Source of the DNA: Citrobacter freundii
GTDB taxonomy: Bacteria > Pseudomonadota > Gammaproteobacteria > Enterobacterales > Enterobacteriaceae
DNA length: 64,000 nucleotides
Assembly: GCF_029717145.1 (NCBI RefSeq)
Contig: NZ_CP099222.1
Coordinates: forward strand, 248,001 to 312,000
Reading direction: 5' to 3'
The position numbers were made by a program, and so were the translations under genes. The notes below the pieces were generated by a model, which was not told the DNA's origin, did not search any database, and worked only from the letters and a program-made list of their open reading frames with translations. Below, one piece after another: positions 54,266-63,545 of this stretch (position 1 is the stretch's first letter; every line of letters begins with the position of its first letter).

Positions 54266-56353
54266 ATGGAAGGCAAACGTCTGGATAATGCCGCGCTGGC
54301 GGCGGGGATCAGCCCCAATTACATTAATGCCCACGGTAAACCGCAGTCTATTGGCGCCGATACCAAACGGCGTTTGCTTGACGCCATGCATCGTACTACC
54401 GCCGCCACGAAAGTGGCGGTGACTCCGGTGCCAAACGTGATGGTGTATACCGTCGGCAAAAAAATGCCGCTGGCGGTTGAAGGGAGTGGTGAATTTAGCT
54501 GGCTGCTGACCACCGAAGACGGTGTGCAGCACAAAGGGCATGTCACTGGCGGTAAATCTTTTCACCTTCCGGCGAAGTTGCCGGAGGGGTATCACACGCT
54601 CACCCTGACTCAGGACGAAGCGCGCAGCCATTGCCGCATCATCATCGCGCCAAAACGTTGCTATGAGCCGCAGGCGCTGCTGGCCGGGCAAAAGCTGTGG
54701 GGTGCCTGCGTCCAGCTTTATACCCTGCGTTCAGAGAACAATTGGGGGATTGGTGATTTTGGCGATCTGAAGGCGATGCTGCCGGAAGTGGCTAAACGCG
54801 GCGGGGCGTTTATTGGCCTCAACCCGATCCACGCGCTGTATCCGGCGAACCCGGAGAGCGCCAGCCCGTATAGCCCGTCTTCGCGCCGTTGGCTGAACGT
54901 GATCTACATTGATGTGAATGCGGTAGAGGACTTCCGTCTGAGCAAAGCGGCGCAGAGCTGGTGGCAGAAGCCTGCCACGCAGCAAGCTCTGCAACAGGCC
55001 CGCGATGCCGAGTGGGTGGATTACACCACCGTGACCACGCTGAAGATGACCGCGCTACGTCTGGCATGGAAAGGGTTCTCGGTGCGTGATGATGGGCAGA
55101 TGGCGGCATTCCGTCGTTTTGTGGCTCAGGAAGGTGAAAGTCTTTACTGGCAGGCGGCGTTCGACGCGCTGCATGCATATCAGGCGAAAGAAGATGAATC
55201 GCGCTGGGGTTGGCCTGCGTGGCCGGAAGACTTCCGGACGGTGGACTCACCGGCGGTGAAACAATTCTGCGCAGAGCACCGCGATGAAGTGGATTTCTAC
55301 CTCTGGCTACAGTGGCTGGCGTATACCCAGTTTGCTGCCTGTTGGGAAACCAGTCAGGGCTTTGCAATGCCTATCGGGTTGTACCGCGATCTGGCGGTCG
55401 GCGTAGCAGAAGGTGGGGCAGAAACCTGGTGTGACCGTGAGCTGTACTGCCTGAAAGCGTCCGTTGGTGCACCGCCGGATATTCTTGGTCCGCTCGGTCA
55501 GAACTGGGGCCTGCCGCCGATGGATCCGCATATCATCACCGCGCGCGCCTACGAGCCGTTTATCGAGCTGCTGCGTGCCAATATGCAGAACTGCGGGGCG
55601 CTGCGTATTGACCATGTAATGTCGATGCTGCGTTTGTGGTGGATCCCCTACGGCGAAACCGCCGATCACGGCGCCTACGTGCATTATCCGGTCGACGACC
55701 TGCTTTCTATTCTGGCGCTGGAAAGTCAACGTCATCACTGTATGGTGATTGGTGAAGACCTGGGTACTGTACCGGTAGAAATTGTCAGCAAGCTGCGTGA
55801 CAGCGGCGTGTATTCCTACAAAGTGCTCTATTTTGAGAATGACCATGAGAAGAACTTCCGCGCGCCGCAGGCGTACCCGGAACAATCAATGGCAGTCGCG
55901 GCGACGCATGACCTTCCTACGCTTAAAGGCTATTGGGACAGCGGTGATCTGACGCTCGGTAAAACGCTGGGGCTGTACCCGGATGAAGTTGTGCTGCGCG
56001 GGTTGTATCAGGACCGTGAACTGGCGAAGCAGGGCCTGTTGGATGCGCTGCACAAATACGGCTGTCTGCCAAAACGCGCCGGACACAAGGCGTCGTTGAT
56101 GTCGATGACGCCGATCCTCAACCGGGGTATGCAGCGCTATATCGCCGACAGCAACAGCGCCCTACTGGGCCTGCAGCCGGAGGACTGGCTGGATATGGCG
56201 GAGCCGGTCAATATTCCGGGGACCAGCGACCAGTACAAAAACTGGCGGCGTAAGCTGACGACGACGCTAGAGGCGATGTTTGCCGATGGTGGGGTGAACA
56301 AGCTGATTAAGGATTTGGACAAACGGCGAAAAGCTGCCGCGAAGAAGAAGTAA
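54266..56353 (+). CDS. malQ: 4-alpha-glucanotransferase MalQ (amylomaltase)
   Basis: A 695-residue GH77 enzyme that disproportionates maltodextrins and releases glucose. By alignment with E. coli, nucleophile Asp449 (LRIDHVM), acid/base Glu497 (VIGEDLGT) and Asp549 (ATHDLPT) are present. The N-terminal domain of about 140 residues is typical for enteric MalQ. The tail is lysine-rich (RRKAAAKKK). Confidence 0.96.
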   Translation: MEGKRLDNAALAAGISPNYINAHGKPQSIGADTKRRLLDAMHRTTAATKVAVTPVPNVMVYTVGKKMPLAVEGSGEFSWLLTTEDGVQHKGHVTGGKSFHLPAKLPEGYHTLTLTQDEARSHCRIIIAPKRCYEPQALLAGQKLWGACVQLYTLRSENNWGIGDFGDLKAMLPEVAKRGGAFIGLNPIHALYPANPESASPYSPSSRRWLNVIYIDVNAVEDFRLSKAAQSWWQKPATQQALQQARDAEWVDYTTVTTLKMTALRLAWKGFSVRDDGQMAAFRRFVAQEGESLYWQAAFDALHAYQAKEDESRWGWPAWPEDFRTVDSPAVKQFCAEHRDEVDFYLWLQWLAYTQFAACWETSQGFAMPIGLYRDLAVGVAEGGAETWCDRELYCLKASVGAPPDILGPLGQNWGLPPMDPHIITARAYEPFIELLRANMQNCGALRIDHVMSMLRLWWIPYGETADHGAYVHYPVDDLLSILALESQRHHCMVIGEDLGTVPVEIVSKLRDSGVYSYKVLYFENDHEKNFRAPQAYPEQSMAVAATHDLPTLKGYWDSGDLTLGKTLGLYPDEVVLRGLYQDRELAKQGLLDALHKYGCLPKRAGHKASLMSMTPILNRGMQRYIADSNSALLGLQPEDWLDMAEPVNIPGTSDQYKNWRRKLTTTLEAMFADGGVNKLIKDLDKRRKAAAKKK

Positions 56354-56382
56354 AAAAAAGCCGGGAAAATCCCGGCTTTTTT
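56352..56382. terminator. Bidirectional terminator between malQ and gntT
   Basis: A-run, GCCGGGA (56360-56366), AAA, TCCCGGC (56370-56376), T-run. It works for both convergent genes. Confidence 0.92.
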
Positions 56383-56385
56383 ACA

Positions 56386-57702
56386 TCAGATAGCCATATT
56401 TAGCAGCAGGCATCCTACCAGACCGCATACCGAAATAATGGTTTCCAGCATTGACCATGACTTGATGGTCTCACCGATGGTCAGGTTGAAGTATTCCTTG
56501 AACAGCCAGAAGCCCGGATCGTTCACGTGGGAGAAGATGACGGAGCCGGAGCCGACTGCAATAACCATCAGCTCAGGGCTCACGCCGGTCGTTGCAATCA
56601 GCGGTGCCACAATCCCACCTGCGGTGATGGCTGCCACGGTAGCAGAACCCAGTGCGATACGCAGTACAGCGGCAATTGACCATGCCATCAGCAGCGGAGA
56701 AACGTTGGTTTCATGCATCATAGAGGCGATGTATTTGTCTACGCCACTATCCACCAGTACCTGTTTGAACGCACCGCCACCACCGATAATCAACAGCATC
56801 ATTGCGATGATCTTGATGGAGGACACCAGCGTGTCGTTAATCTGATCCATCGAACGTCCACGGTTCAGACCAAAGGTGAACATCGCAATCAGAACGGCAA
56901 TCAGCGTTGCCATAACCGGGTCACCGAGGAACTCTGCAACCGGCAGGAAGGCATGGCCTTTCGGCAGGATCATCTCCGCGATAGCACGCATCGCCATCAG
57001 CACGACCGGAACCAGAGAGGTCCAGACGCTGACGCCAAAGCCTGGCATTTCTTCTTCAGTGAAGGTTTTTGCACTGTACAGACCTTCCGGGATTGGCTTA
57101 TCAATGCCCTTCAGGAAACGCGCATACACCGGACCCGCCAGAATAACGGTCGGGATCGCCAGAATCGTACCAAACAGCAGGGTTTTACCCATATCGGCGT
57201 GGAAAATGGTGGCAATTGCGGTCGGGCCCGGGTGTGGCGGCAAGAAGCCGTGGGTCACAGACAGCGCAGCGGCCATTGGCACACCGACATACAGCAGCGG
57301 GATGTTCGCGGCGGCAGCGATGGTGAATACCAGCGGCAGCATCAGCACGAAGCCCACTTCGTAGAACAGCGCAAAGCCCACGGTGAAGCCGGTTAATACC
57401 ACGGCCCACTGGATGTGCTTTTTGCCGAATTTAGCAATCAGCGTGGTGGCAATACGTTGCGCACCGCCGCAGTCTGCCAGCATTTTGCCCAACATGGCGC
57501 CAAAACCCATAATCAGGGCGAGGCTACCAAGGGTTCCGCCGACGCCGGCTTTAATTGAACCGATGACTTTATCCAGTGGCATCCCTTGCATCAATCCGAC
57601 AGCAAGCGCCACCAGGACGAGAGCGATGAAGCCGTTCATTTTGAAACGGATCATCAGGAGGAGTAACAAGATTACACCGATAGCAACGATGACTAATGGC
57701 AT
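56386..57702 (-). CDS. gntT: High-affinity gluconate transporter GntT
   Basis: A 438-residue GntP-family symporter with about twelve membrane segments; HVNDPGFWLF near residue 390 and GSATVA near 348 correspond to those in GntU. Length matches E. coli GntT. GntR operators lie upstream, so it is coregulated with gntKU. Confidence 0.95.
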   Translation of the reverse strand: MPLVIVAIGVILLLLLMIRFKMNGFIALVLVALAVGLMQGMPLDKVIGSIKAGVGGTLGSLALIMGFGAMLGKMLADCGGAQRIATTLIAKFGKKHIQWAVVLTGFTVGFALFYEVGFVLMLPLVFTIAAAANIPLLYVGVPMAAALSVTHGFLPPHPGPTAIATIFHADMGKTLLFGTILAIPTVILAGPVYARFLKGIDKPIPEGLYSAKTFTEEEMPGFGVSVWTSLVPVVLMAMRAIAEMILPKGHAFLPVAEFLGDPVMATLIAVLIAMFTFGLNRGRSMDQINDTLVSSIKIIAMMLLIIGGGGAFKQVLVDSGVDKYIASMMHETNVSPLLMAWSIAAVLRIALGSATVAAITAGGIVAPLIATTGVSPELMVIAVGSGSVIFSHVNDPGFWLFKEYFNLTIGETIKSWSMLETIISVCGLVGCLLLNMAI

Positions 57703-57723
57703 GATTTACCTGGCCTTTACTTT

Positions 57724-57735
57724 GTTATGGGTAAC
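57724..57735 (-). promoter_or_regulatory. Candidate downstream GntR operator in gntT leader
   Basis: GTTATGGGTAAC carries GTTA/TAAC arms of the GntR palindrome. It lies about 135 bp from the upstream box, as described for the two-operator gntT promoter of E. coli. Confidence 0.5.
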
Positions 57736-57862
57736 GTCAGTGTTTAGATGACAAATTCTGATTGTCCCGACCGGGAACAGAGTTATTACGGCACCAATGC
57801 TGATTGCCTTCAAAACTACGTAGTTTAGCTGGCTGTTATGAGTGTTCCAGGTGCGTGCGATA

Positions 57863-57878
57863 ATGATACGGGTAACAT
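57863..57878 (-). promoter_or_regulatory. GntR operator overlapping the gntT -10
   Basis: ATGATACGGGTAACAT is a close GntR box; on the minus strand it reads ATGTTACCCGTATCAT and contains a TATCAT -10. The remaining leader 57736-57862 and the stretch 57897-57980 show nothing else I can name, except a GTGA/TCAC dyad at 57882-57896 with 7-bp spacing, which may be a poor CRP site. Confidence 0.7.
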
Positions 57879-57980
57879 GTAGTGATTGAAAATCACCTGG
57901 GCAGGCAAAATTTAAATTATGAGAGGCAGGTCAAATTATAGGGGGATTATTGCAGGACATATGCGGAGAAATGCAGGGGT

Positions 57981-58058
57981 GTAGGCCGGATAACGCGTTT
58001 ACGCTGCCATCCGGCATCAATACCCGATGACGACGCTGATGCGTCTTATCGGGCCTAC
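57981..58058. repeat. BIME between gntT and nfuA
   Basis: ggccggataacgcg ... catccggca and cccgatgacgacgc ... atcgggc, opposed units. Confidence 0.85.
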
Positions 58059-58080
58059 GGATACTCTACAGGTTCGGGAG

Positions 58081-58656
58081 CTAGTAGTAAGAGTGCTCGC
58101 CGCGCTGGTGTTCGGTCAAATCGCGAACGCCTTTCAGCTCCGGGAATTCAGCCAGCAGCTGCTTCTCGATGCCTTCTTTCAGTGTGACATCGACCATTGA
58201 ACAGCCGTTACAACCGCCACCGAATTGCAGAATTGCGTAGCCTTCGTCGGTGATTTCCATCAAGGAGACACGGCCACCGTGGCCAGCCAGCTGTGGGTTA
58301 ATCTGCGACTGCAGCATGTACTCCACGCGTTCCATCAGCGGTGCGTCATCAGACACTTTACGCATTTTCGCATTAGGTGCTTTCAGGGTCAGCTGGGAGC
58401 CTAACTGGTCGGTAACAAAATCAATTTCTGCCTCTTCCAGGTACGGTGCGCTCAGTTCATCAACGTAAGCGGTCAGCAGGTCAAATTTAATGGCGGTGTC
58501 GGTTGCTTCCACGGCGTCCGGCGGGCAATAAGAAACGCCGCATTCAGCGTTAGGCGTGCCGGGATTAATCACAAATACGCGAATTTGTGTCCCTTCTTCC
58601 TGATTTGCCAACAGTTTGGCAAAGTGCGCTTGTGCAGCATCGGAAATATGGATCAT
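58081..58656 (-). CDS. nfuA: Fe-S biogenesis protein NfuA
   Basis: A 191-residue carrier that holds a [4Fe-4S] cluster between two subunits and passes it to apoproteins. The N-terminal half is a degenerate A-type domain; the C-terminal Nfu domain has Cys149 and Cys152 in [10 protein letters not shown]. Same length as in E. coli. gntX lies 58 bp upstream on the same strand. Confidence 0.96.
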   Translation of the reverse strand: MIHISDAAQAHFAKLLANQEEGTQIRVFVINPGTPNAECGVSYCPPDAVEATDTAIKFDLLTAYVDELSAPYLEEAEIDFVTDQLGSQLTLKAPNAKMRKVSDDAPLMERVEYMLQSQINPQLAGHGGRVSLMEITDEGYAILQFGGGCNGCSMVDVTLKEGIEKQLLAEFPELKGVRDLTEHQRGEHSYY

Positions 58657-58714
58657 AGTAATGGCCTAATAGTTGACTATTTTACTTGGTTATAATACGC
58701 CCATCATCGAGGCT

Positions 58715-59398
58715 CTACAAGGTTCGACACAGGCACCATACCTGGACAGTCGCCGCGCCGTTGCGTAAAAGCAGCTGCGCGATCTCCGCGACGGTACTTC
58801 CGGTAGTGACGACATCATCCACAACAACCATATGGAGTCCCTGCACCGGCAATTCAAGGCGAAACGCATTTTTCAGGTTGCGTTTGCGTAATCGGGCGCT
58901 GAGATGGTGCTGTGTGGCGGTGGGGCGAGTTCGTGTGATGGCCTGACCGTCCCAGTCGCAGCCCAGCCAGCGTGCCAGTGAGCGACACAGTAAGTCACTT
59001 TGATTAAATCCCCTGCGCCAATGGCGGCGTTGCCAGAGTGGAACGCTAATCAGCCGATCCGGCAGGGGAAGGTCACGGGTACGGCGAGCCTGCAATACCT
59101 CCAGCAACATCAAGCGCGACAGTGCGGGGGCGATGTCACTACGCCGGGAAAACTTCAGCTGGTGGATTAGCCCGCTCAGCGGTGGCACGTAGTCACTGAC
59201 CGCGATCAGTCGCTGCCACGGCGGCGGCTTTTGCAGGCAGCGTCCGCAGGGAATATCGGGGTGGGCGGCGGGCAGCCCGCACTGTGGGCACAGGCAGACA
59301 TGTTGACACGTCGCACGCGTGCAAACGGAACACATTCCCCAGTGCCCGAGCATTAACGGCATTCGGCATAGCCAGCACAATCCTGGTACTGTTAGCAT
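58715..59398 (-). CDS. gntX: ComF-family phosphoribosyltransferase-like protein GntX
   Basis: A 227-residue protein with an N-terminal zinc-ribbon-like cysteine region (CWLCRMP, CSVCTRATCQHVCLCPQCG, CGRC) and a C-terminal PRTase motif VVVDDVVTTGSTVAE. It belongs to the ComF family, linked to DNA uptake and use. The ATG at 59398 follows AAGGATGAACCT; the frame upstream overlaps bioH antisense. Divergent from bioH by 37 bp. Confidence 0.92.
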   Translation of the reverse strand: MLTVPGLCWLCRMPLMLGHWGMCSVCTRATCQHVCLCPQCGLPAAHPDIPCGRCLQKPPPWQRLIAVSDYVPPLSGLIHQLKFSRRSDIAPALSRLMLLEVLQARRTRDLPLPDRLISVPLWQRRHWRRGFNQSDLLCRSLARWLGCDWDGQAITRTRPTATQHHLSARLRKRNLKNAFRLELPVQGLHMVVVDDVVTTGSTVAEIAQLLLRNGAATVQVWCLCRTL

Positions 59399-59435
59399 AG
59401 GTTCATCCTTGTTGGTCAAAAGAGAACAGTAACTG

Positions 59436-60206
59436 ATGAATGACATCTGGTGGCAGACCCGGGGTTCGGGAAATTGCCATCTTGTGCTGCTGCACGGATG
59501 GGGACTGAATGCGGAAGTCTGGCATTGCATAAGTGAGGAATTAAGCTCGCATTTTACGCTGCACCTGGTTGATTTACCGGGATTTGGGCGCAGTCAGGGT
59601 TTTGGTGCGATGCCGCTGGAAGAAATGGCGGAGTGCGTTTTGCAACAGGCTCCGGAGAAAGCCATCTGGCTGGGCTGGAGTCTGGGCGGATTGGTGGCGA
59701 GTCAGGTGGCGTTGACCCATCCTGAGCGCGTGCAGGCGCTGGTTACCGTCGCCTCTTCGCCATGCTTTAGCGCACGCGATGAGTGGCCTGGTATTAAGCC
59801 CGAAGTGCTGGCGGGCTTCCAGCAGCAGCTTAGCGAAGACTTCCAGCGGACGGTGGAGCGTTTCCTGGCACTGCAAACGATGGGGACGGAGACGGCGCGT
59901 CAGGATGCGCGAGCGCTGAAGAAAACGGTGCTGGCGTTACCGATGCCGGATGTGGCGGTGCTGAATGGTGGGCTGGAGATCCTGAAAACGGTCGACCTGC
60001 GTGAGCCGCTCTGCGCCCTGGACATGCCGTTCCTGCGTTTGTACGGCTATCTCGATGGTCTGGTGCCGCGTAAAGTCGTGCCGATGCTGGATGCACTGTG
60101 GCCGCAGAGTGAGTCGTTGATATTCGCCAAAGCGGCACATGCGCCGTTTATTTCGCATCCTGCTGAGTTCTGTGCCGCGCTGGTGGCGTTGAAGCAGCAG
60201 ATCTAG
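59436..60206 (+). CDS. bioH: Pimeloyl-ACP methyl ester carboxylesterase BioH
   Basis: A 256-residue alpha/beta hydrolase that demethylates pimeloyl-ACP methyl ester and so ends pimelate synthesis for biotin. Catalytic Ser82 (GWSLGG), Asp207 (GYLDGLVP) and His235 (KAAHAPF) are in place. Same length as E. coli BioH. K-12 carries yhgA beyond it; here feoC follows directly. Confidence 0.96.
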   Translation: MNDIWWQTRGSGNCHLVLLHGWGLNAEVWHCISEELSSHFTLHLVDLPGFGRSQGFGAMPLEEMAECVLQQAPEKAIWLGWSLGGLVASQVALTHPERVQALVTVASSPCFSARDEWPGIKPEVLAGFQQQLSEDFQRTVERFLALQTMGTETARQDARALKKTVLALPMPDVAVLNGGLEILKTVDLREPLCALDMPFLRLYGYLDGLVPRKVVPMLDALWPQSESLIFAKAAHAPFISHPAEFCAALVALKQQI

Positions 60207-60238
60207 CGCTGTATCCCGCTCGGGGATTGGGGCTATTT

Positions 60239-60269
60239 GTAGGCCGGATAAGCGTAGCGCCATCCGGCC
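60239..60269. repeat. REP unit between bioH and feoC
   Basis: taggccggataagcg ... catccggc. Confidence 0.8.
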
Positions 60270-60281
60270 TATTGCAACAGG

Positions 60282-60540
60282 TTAGCGCAATGCCCACCAC
60301 TCGCGCAGACAGGCTTTCCCTTCAGGGCAACTCTTGCAGCTTCCAGAAAGACACCCGTCGGCATCTTCCTGAATACGTACTGCTTTACCCATCTGTTCTA
60401 ACTGATTCAGCATGGCGTCAATCATCGGCTGCGGGGTGTGCAGCGTATGGCTGCGGGGTGTGCAGCGTATGGCTGATTTGTGTTGCCTCCATACGCCCCC
60501 GCAGAGCCAGTAAATCACGTACCTGAATAAGCGATGCCAT
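60282..60540 (-). pseudogene. feoC: feoC (yhgG) broken by a 22-bp tandem duplication
   Basis: FeoC is a small winged-helix protein of about 78 residues with a four-cysteine Fe-S motif that stabilises FeoB. From the ATG at 60540 the frame reads [20 protein letters not shown] and then [11 protein letters not shown], as in the family, but then shifts to YAAHPAADD and stops at 60418. The correct remainder ([19 protein letters not shown], then [15 protein letters not shown] to the end at 60282) is in another frame. Removing one copy of the 22-bp repeat restores the whole gene. Either a real mutation or an assembly/sequencing error. Confidence 0.9.
60431..60474. repeat. Exact 22-bp tandem duplication inside feoC
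   Basis: The 22-bp unit that begins gcggggtgtgcagcgtat and ends ggct occurs at 60431-60452 and again at 60453-60474 without a mismatch; ggct also precedes the first copy. 22 is not a multiple of 3, hence the frameshift. Confidence 0.97.
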
Positions 60541-60550
60541 CATTCACCGC

Positions 60551-62869
60551 CTAGTGGCAATCGCCGGTGGTGCTGGCACAGCAGGAACCTGGCGTCTTAT
60601 TGGTCGCCAGCAGTTCGATATCTACCCGACTGCGTGCGCGGCGCAGCATTCCCAGCAGCACGATGTTAAACAGAATGACGGTTAAAATGCACACCAGACT
60701 GTAGGTCGGATGCTCTTTGTAGCTGACCGTCTGGTAAAACAGCGTCGACAGAGAGTAGGCGATGTTCAGTCCCCACAGAATGGAGAAGCCCATCCAGCCA
60801 CGGCTGGATTCACGAGCAATAGCGCCCATTACCGAAATGCACGGGACATACAGCAGCACGAAAATCAGGTAACTGTACGCGGCGGCGGCGCTGCCGAACT
60901 TCGCACCCATCACGCCCATTGCGCCGGTTGCCATCTCACCGTCGCCTTTGCTGGCTTCGATAGGGTTAGCCAGCACGCTCAGGCTGAAGGTGTCTTTCAG
61001 ACTTTGCCAGGTTTCACCCAGCGCACCTGCTAACTCGTCACCGAGGTTGAACTCGGCCGGGTTGAACTCTTCTTCCTGAATATTTTCAGCGGTATAGAGC
61101 GTATTCAGCGTACCGACAACCACTTCTTTTGCCATGGCTCCGGTGAACAGACCCACGGTGGCCTGCCAGTTATCTTCGTGTACGCCAATCGGTTTGAAGA
61201 TAGGGGTGATTACGCGACTGACGGACGCCAGCGCCGAGTCGTTGATGTTATCGACGATTTTTCCGCTCAGGGAGAAGCTGTTAAACGCACTGAGGAAAAT
61301 ACTGACGATGATGATGACTTTACCGGCGCGCAGGACAAAGCCTTTCAGGCGCTGCCAGGTCTGAATGACCAGGCTTTTAACGTGCGGTACATGGTAAACC
61401 GGCAGCTCCATCACGAACGGTGTGGCTTCGCCACGCATAATGGTGTGCTTGAGCATCAGGCCGGTCAGTACCGCCATGACTATACCCAGTACGTACAGTG
61501 AGAAGACGGCCAGCGCGCCGTTCTGGCCAAAGAACGCCGCAGCAAACACGGCGAAAATCGCCAGACGCGCACCGCAGGACATAAACGGCGCCATCATGAT
61601 GGTCATCAGACGTTCACGCGGTGCATCCAGCGTGCGTGCGCCCATCACGGAAGGGACGTTACAGCCGAAGCCGACAATTAGCGGGACAAACGATTTACCC
61701 GGTAATCCCAGAGCCTGCATCAAACGATCCATCACAAACGCAGCACGCGCCATATAGCCGGAGTCTTCGAGGAATGAGAGGAACAGGTACATCATGCCGA
61801 TTTGCGGCACCAGCGGTAGCACGGTGTTAATCCCGCCGCCAAGACCCTGCGCCAGGAAGATGGTTAACCAGTCCGGGAAGTGCAGGGTGTAGCCAATCCA
61901 CTGAATACCATGGATAAAGAGTGCCACGGAACCGACGTCAAACAGCGGCTGCAGCGCGCCACCGATGTTAATGGCGAGCAGGAACATCAGGTACATTACG
62001 AACAGAAATACTGGCAGGCCGAGGAAGCGGTTAAGTACGACCTTATCGACCGCGGTGGTGAAGCGGCTTGGCTCTGCGGTCAGGGTGTTGCTGACGGTAT
62101 CGCAGATGGCGGCAATGCACTGGTAACGTGCATCAGCAATATGCAGCGCCGGATCGTCCATTGTTTCACTCAGGCGAGTCAGCGCGGCATCCAGATTTTG
62201 TGCCGCATCACCCGCGTAGGCGCGGCTGTAGATATCGCCTTCCAGCATCTGCAGGCCGAGCCAGCGACGTTGTTGCTGCGGCATCTCTTTGGCCATCGCG
62301 TCAGCCAGAGACTCGGCTTCACGCAGCAGCGGTTGGGCATAATGTACCAGCTCGACGGTGTCGTTTTCTTTGTAGCGATCGATAGCCAGCTTCAGTGCTT
62401 CAATCCCGCGACCACGGGTTGAGACCAGCGGCACCACCGGGCAGCCCAGACGGGCGGAAAGGGCATCGATATCAATCCGGATTTGCTGCTTCTCAGCAAT
62501 GTCCAGCATGTTCAGCGCGACGATGCAGGGGATCCCCAGTTCAAGCAGTTGCAGCGTCAGGTAGAGGTTACGCTCGAGGTTTGAGGCATCAACCACGTTG
62601 ATCAGCAGGTCAGCGTCGCCGCTTAAGATATAGTGACAGGCAATTTGCTCATCGAGGGAGGTCTGCGATGAGATGGTCGTCAAAGAATAGGTGCCGGGTA
62701 AATCCACCAGCGTAACCTGATGGTCAGTTGTCGAGAAATGACCTTCTTTGCGCTCAACGGTAACGCCAGCCCAGTTACCCACACGCTGACGCGCGCCGGT
62801 AAGCTGATTGAATAATGTTGTCTTGCCGGAATTAGGATTACCAATTAAACCAATGGTTAGTTTTTTCAT
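60551..62869 (-). CDS. feoB: Ferrous iron transporter FeoB
   Basis: A 772-residue inner membrane Fe2+ transporter. The N-terminal G domain has G1 GNPNSGKT at residues 10-17 and G3 DLPG near 56, followed by a helical GDI-like region to about 270. Two Gate motifs and about ten membrane segments make the rest (FGCNVPSVMG, GAMAKEVVVGTL). A C-terminal cysteine cluster (GSCCAST) is typical of enteric FeoB. One residue shorter than in E. coli. It lies between feoA (18 bp) and feoC. Confidence 0.96.
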   Translation of the reverse strand: MKKLTIGLIGNPNSGKTTLFNQLTGARQRVGNWAGVTVERKEGHFSTTDHQVTLVDLPGTYSLTTISSQTSLDEQIACHYILSGDADLLINVVDASNLERNLYLTLQLLELGIPCIVALNMLDIAEKQQIRIDIDALSARLGCPVVPLVSTRGRGIEALKLAIDRYKENDTVELVHYAQPLLREAESLADAMAKEMPQQQRRWLGLQMLEGDIYSRAYAGDAAQNLDAALTRLSETMDDPALHIADARYQCIAAICDTVSNTLTAEPSRFTTAVDKVVLNRFLGLPVFLFVMYLMFLLAINIGGALQPLFDVGSVALFIHGIQWIGYTLHFPDWLTIFLAQGLGGGINTVLPLVPQIGMMYLFLSFLEDSGYMARAAFVMDRLMQALGLPGKSFVPLIVGFGCNVPSVMGARTLDAPRERLMTIMMAPFMSCGARLAIFAVFAAAFFGQNGALAVFSLYVLGIVMAVLTGLMLKHTIMRGEATPFVMELPVYHVPHVKSLVIQTWQRLKGFVLRAGKVIIIVSIFLSAFNSFSLSGKIVDNINDSALASVSRVITPIFKPIGVHEDNWQATVGLFTGAMAKEVVVGTLNTLYTAENIQEEEFNPAEFNLGDELAGALGETWQSLKDTFSLSVLANPIEASKGDGEMATGAMGVMGAKFGSAAAAYSYLIFVLLYVPCISVMGAIARESSRGWMGFSILWGLNIAYSLSTLFYQTVSYKEHPTYSLVCILTVILFNIVLLGMLRRARSRVDIELLATNKTPGSCCASTTGDCH

Positions 62870-62887
62870 TTTTATAGACTCACTGTA

Positions 62888-63121
<234 letters not shown>

Positions 63122-63223
63122 CTACTTATATCTCGCTAACTGGATGATTACCTCATGGGGCGAAAGGCGGCATGAGACCAGATGATTAGCCAACGAAGGA
63201 AAGAGTAAATAATCAACAAAACA

Positions 63224-63244
63224 ATGATAATGAGAATGGTTTCT
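63224..63244 (-). promoter_or_regulatory. Possible Fur box upstream of feoA
   Basis: The stretch with TGATAATGAGAATGG (63225-63239) matches the 19-bp Fur consensus at about 13 of 19 positions, about 110 bp before the feoA ATG. The other parts of 63116-63442 are AT-rich; I looked for an FNR site and did not find a convincing one. Confidence 0.45.
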
Positions 63245-63442
63245 ATCATCAATAGAATAAATGTGACGGAATGTTGGATTGGCGAATAATTTGAGTCAAT
63301 TTTGATATGGCTCAACATTTATTCAGGTCTGACATGAATGATTCGAGGGAGAAACTATTGGAATTTATTAATGTTTAATTAAGGTTTCAGCTGTTAATAA
63401 AGTGATAAATATATTGTGACGGAAAGCGATAAATATATTAAA

Positions 63443-63534
63443 TAGGCCGGATGGCAACGCTCGCGCGTCTTATCCGGCCTACAAATTAATAACGACAAGT
63501 TGGCCGGCTAAGGTGTTTACACCGCCATCCGGCA
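63443..63534. repeat. BIME between feoA and yhgF
   Basis: Two REP units: ggccggatggcaacgc ... tatccggcc (63443-63482) and ggccggctaaggtg ... catccggca (63501-63534). Confidence 0.8.
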
Positions 63535-63545
63535 CACGCGTCACA

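Noticed and set aside
60282-60518. 78-codon frame starting [12 protein letters not shown] for feoC
   Set aside because: The N-terminus is out of frame; the true FeoC start ([11 protein letters not shown]) is in the other frame, so this is the frameshifted 3' part.
63285-63320. FNR-like site TTGAG...CTCAA upstream of feoA
   Set aside because: Half-site spacing does not fit TTGAT-N4-ATCAA; too weak to report as a feature.
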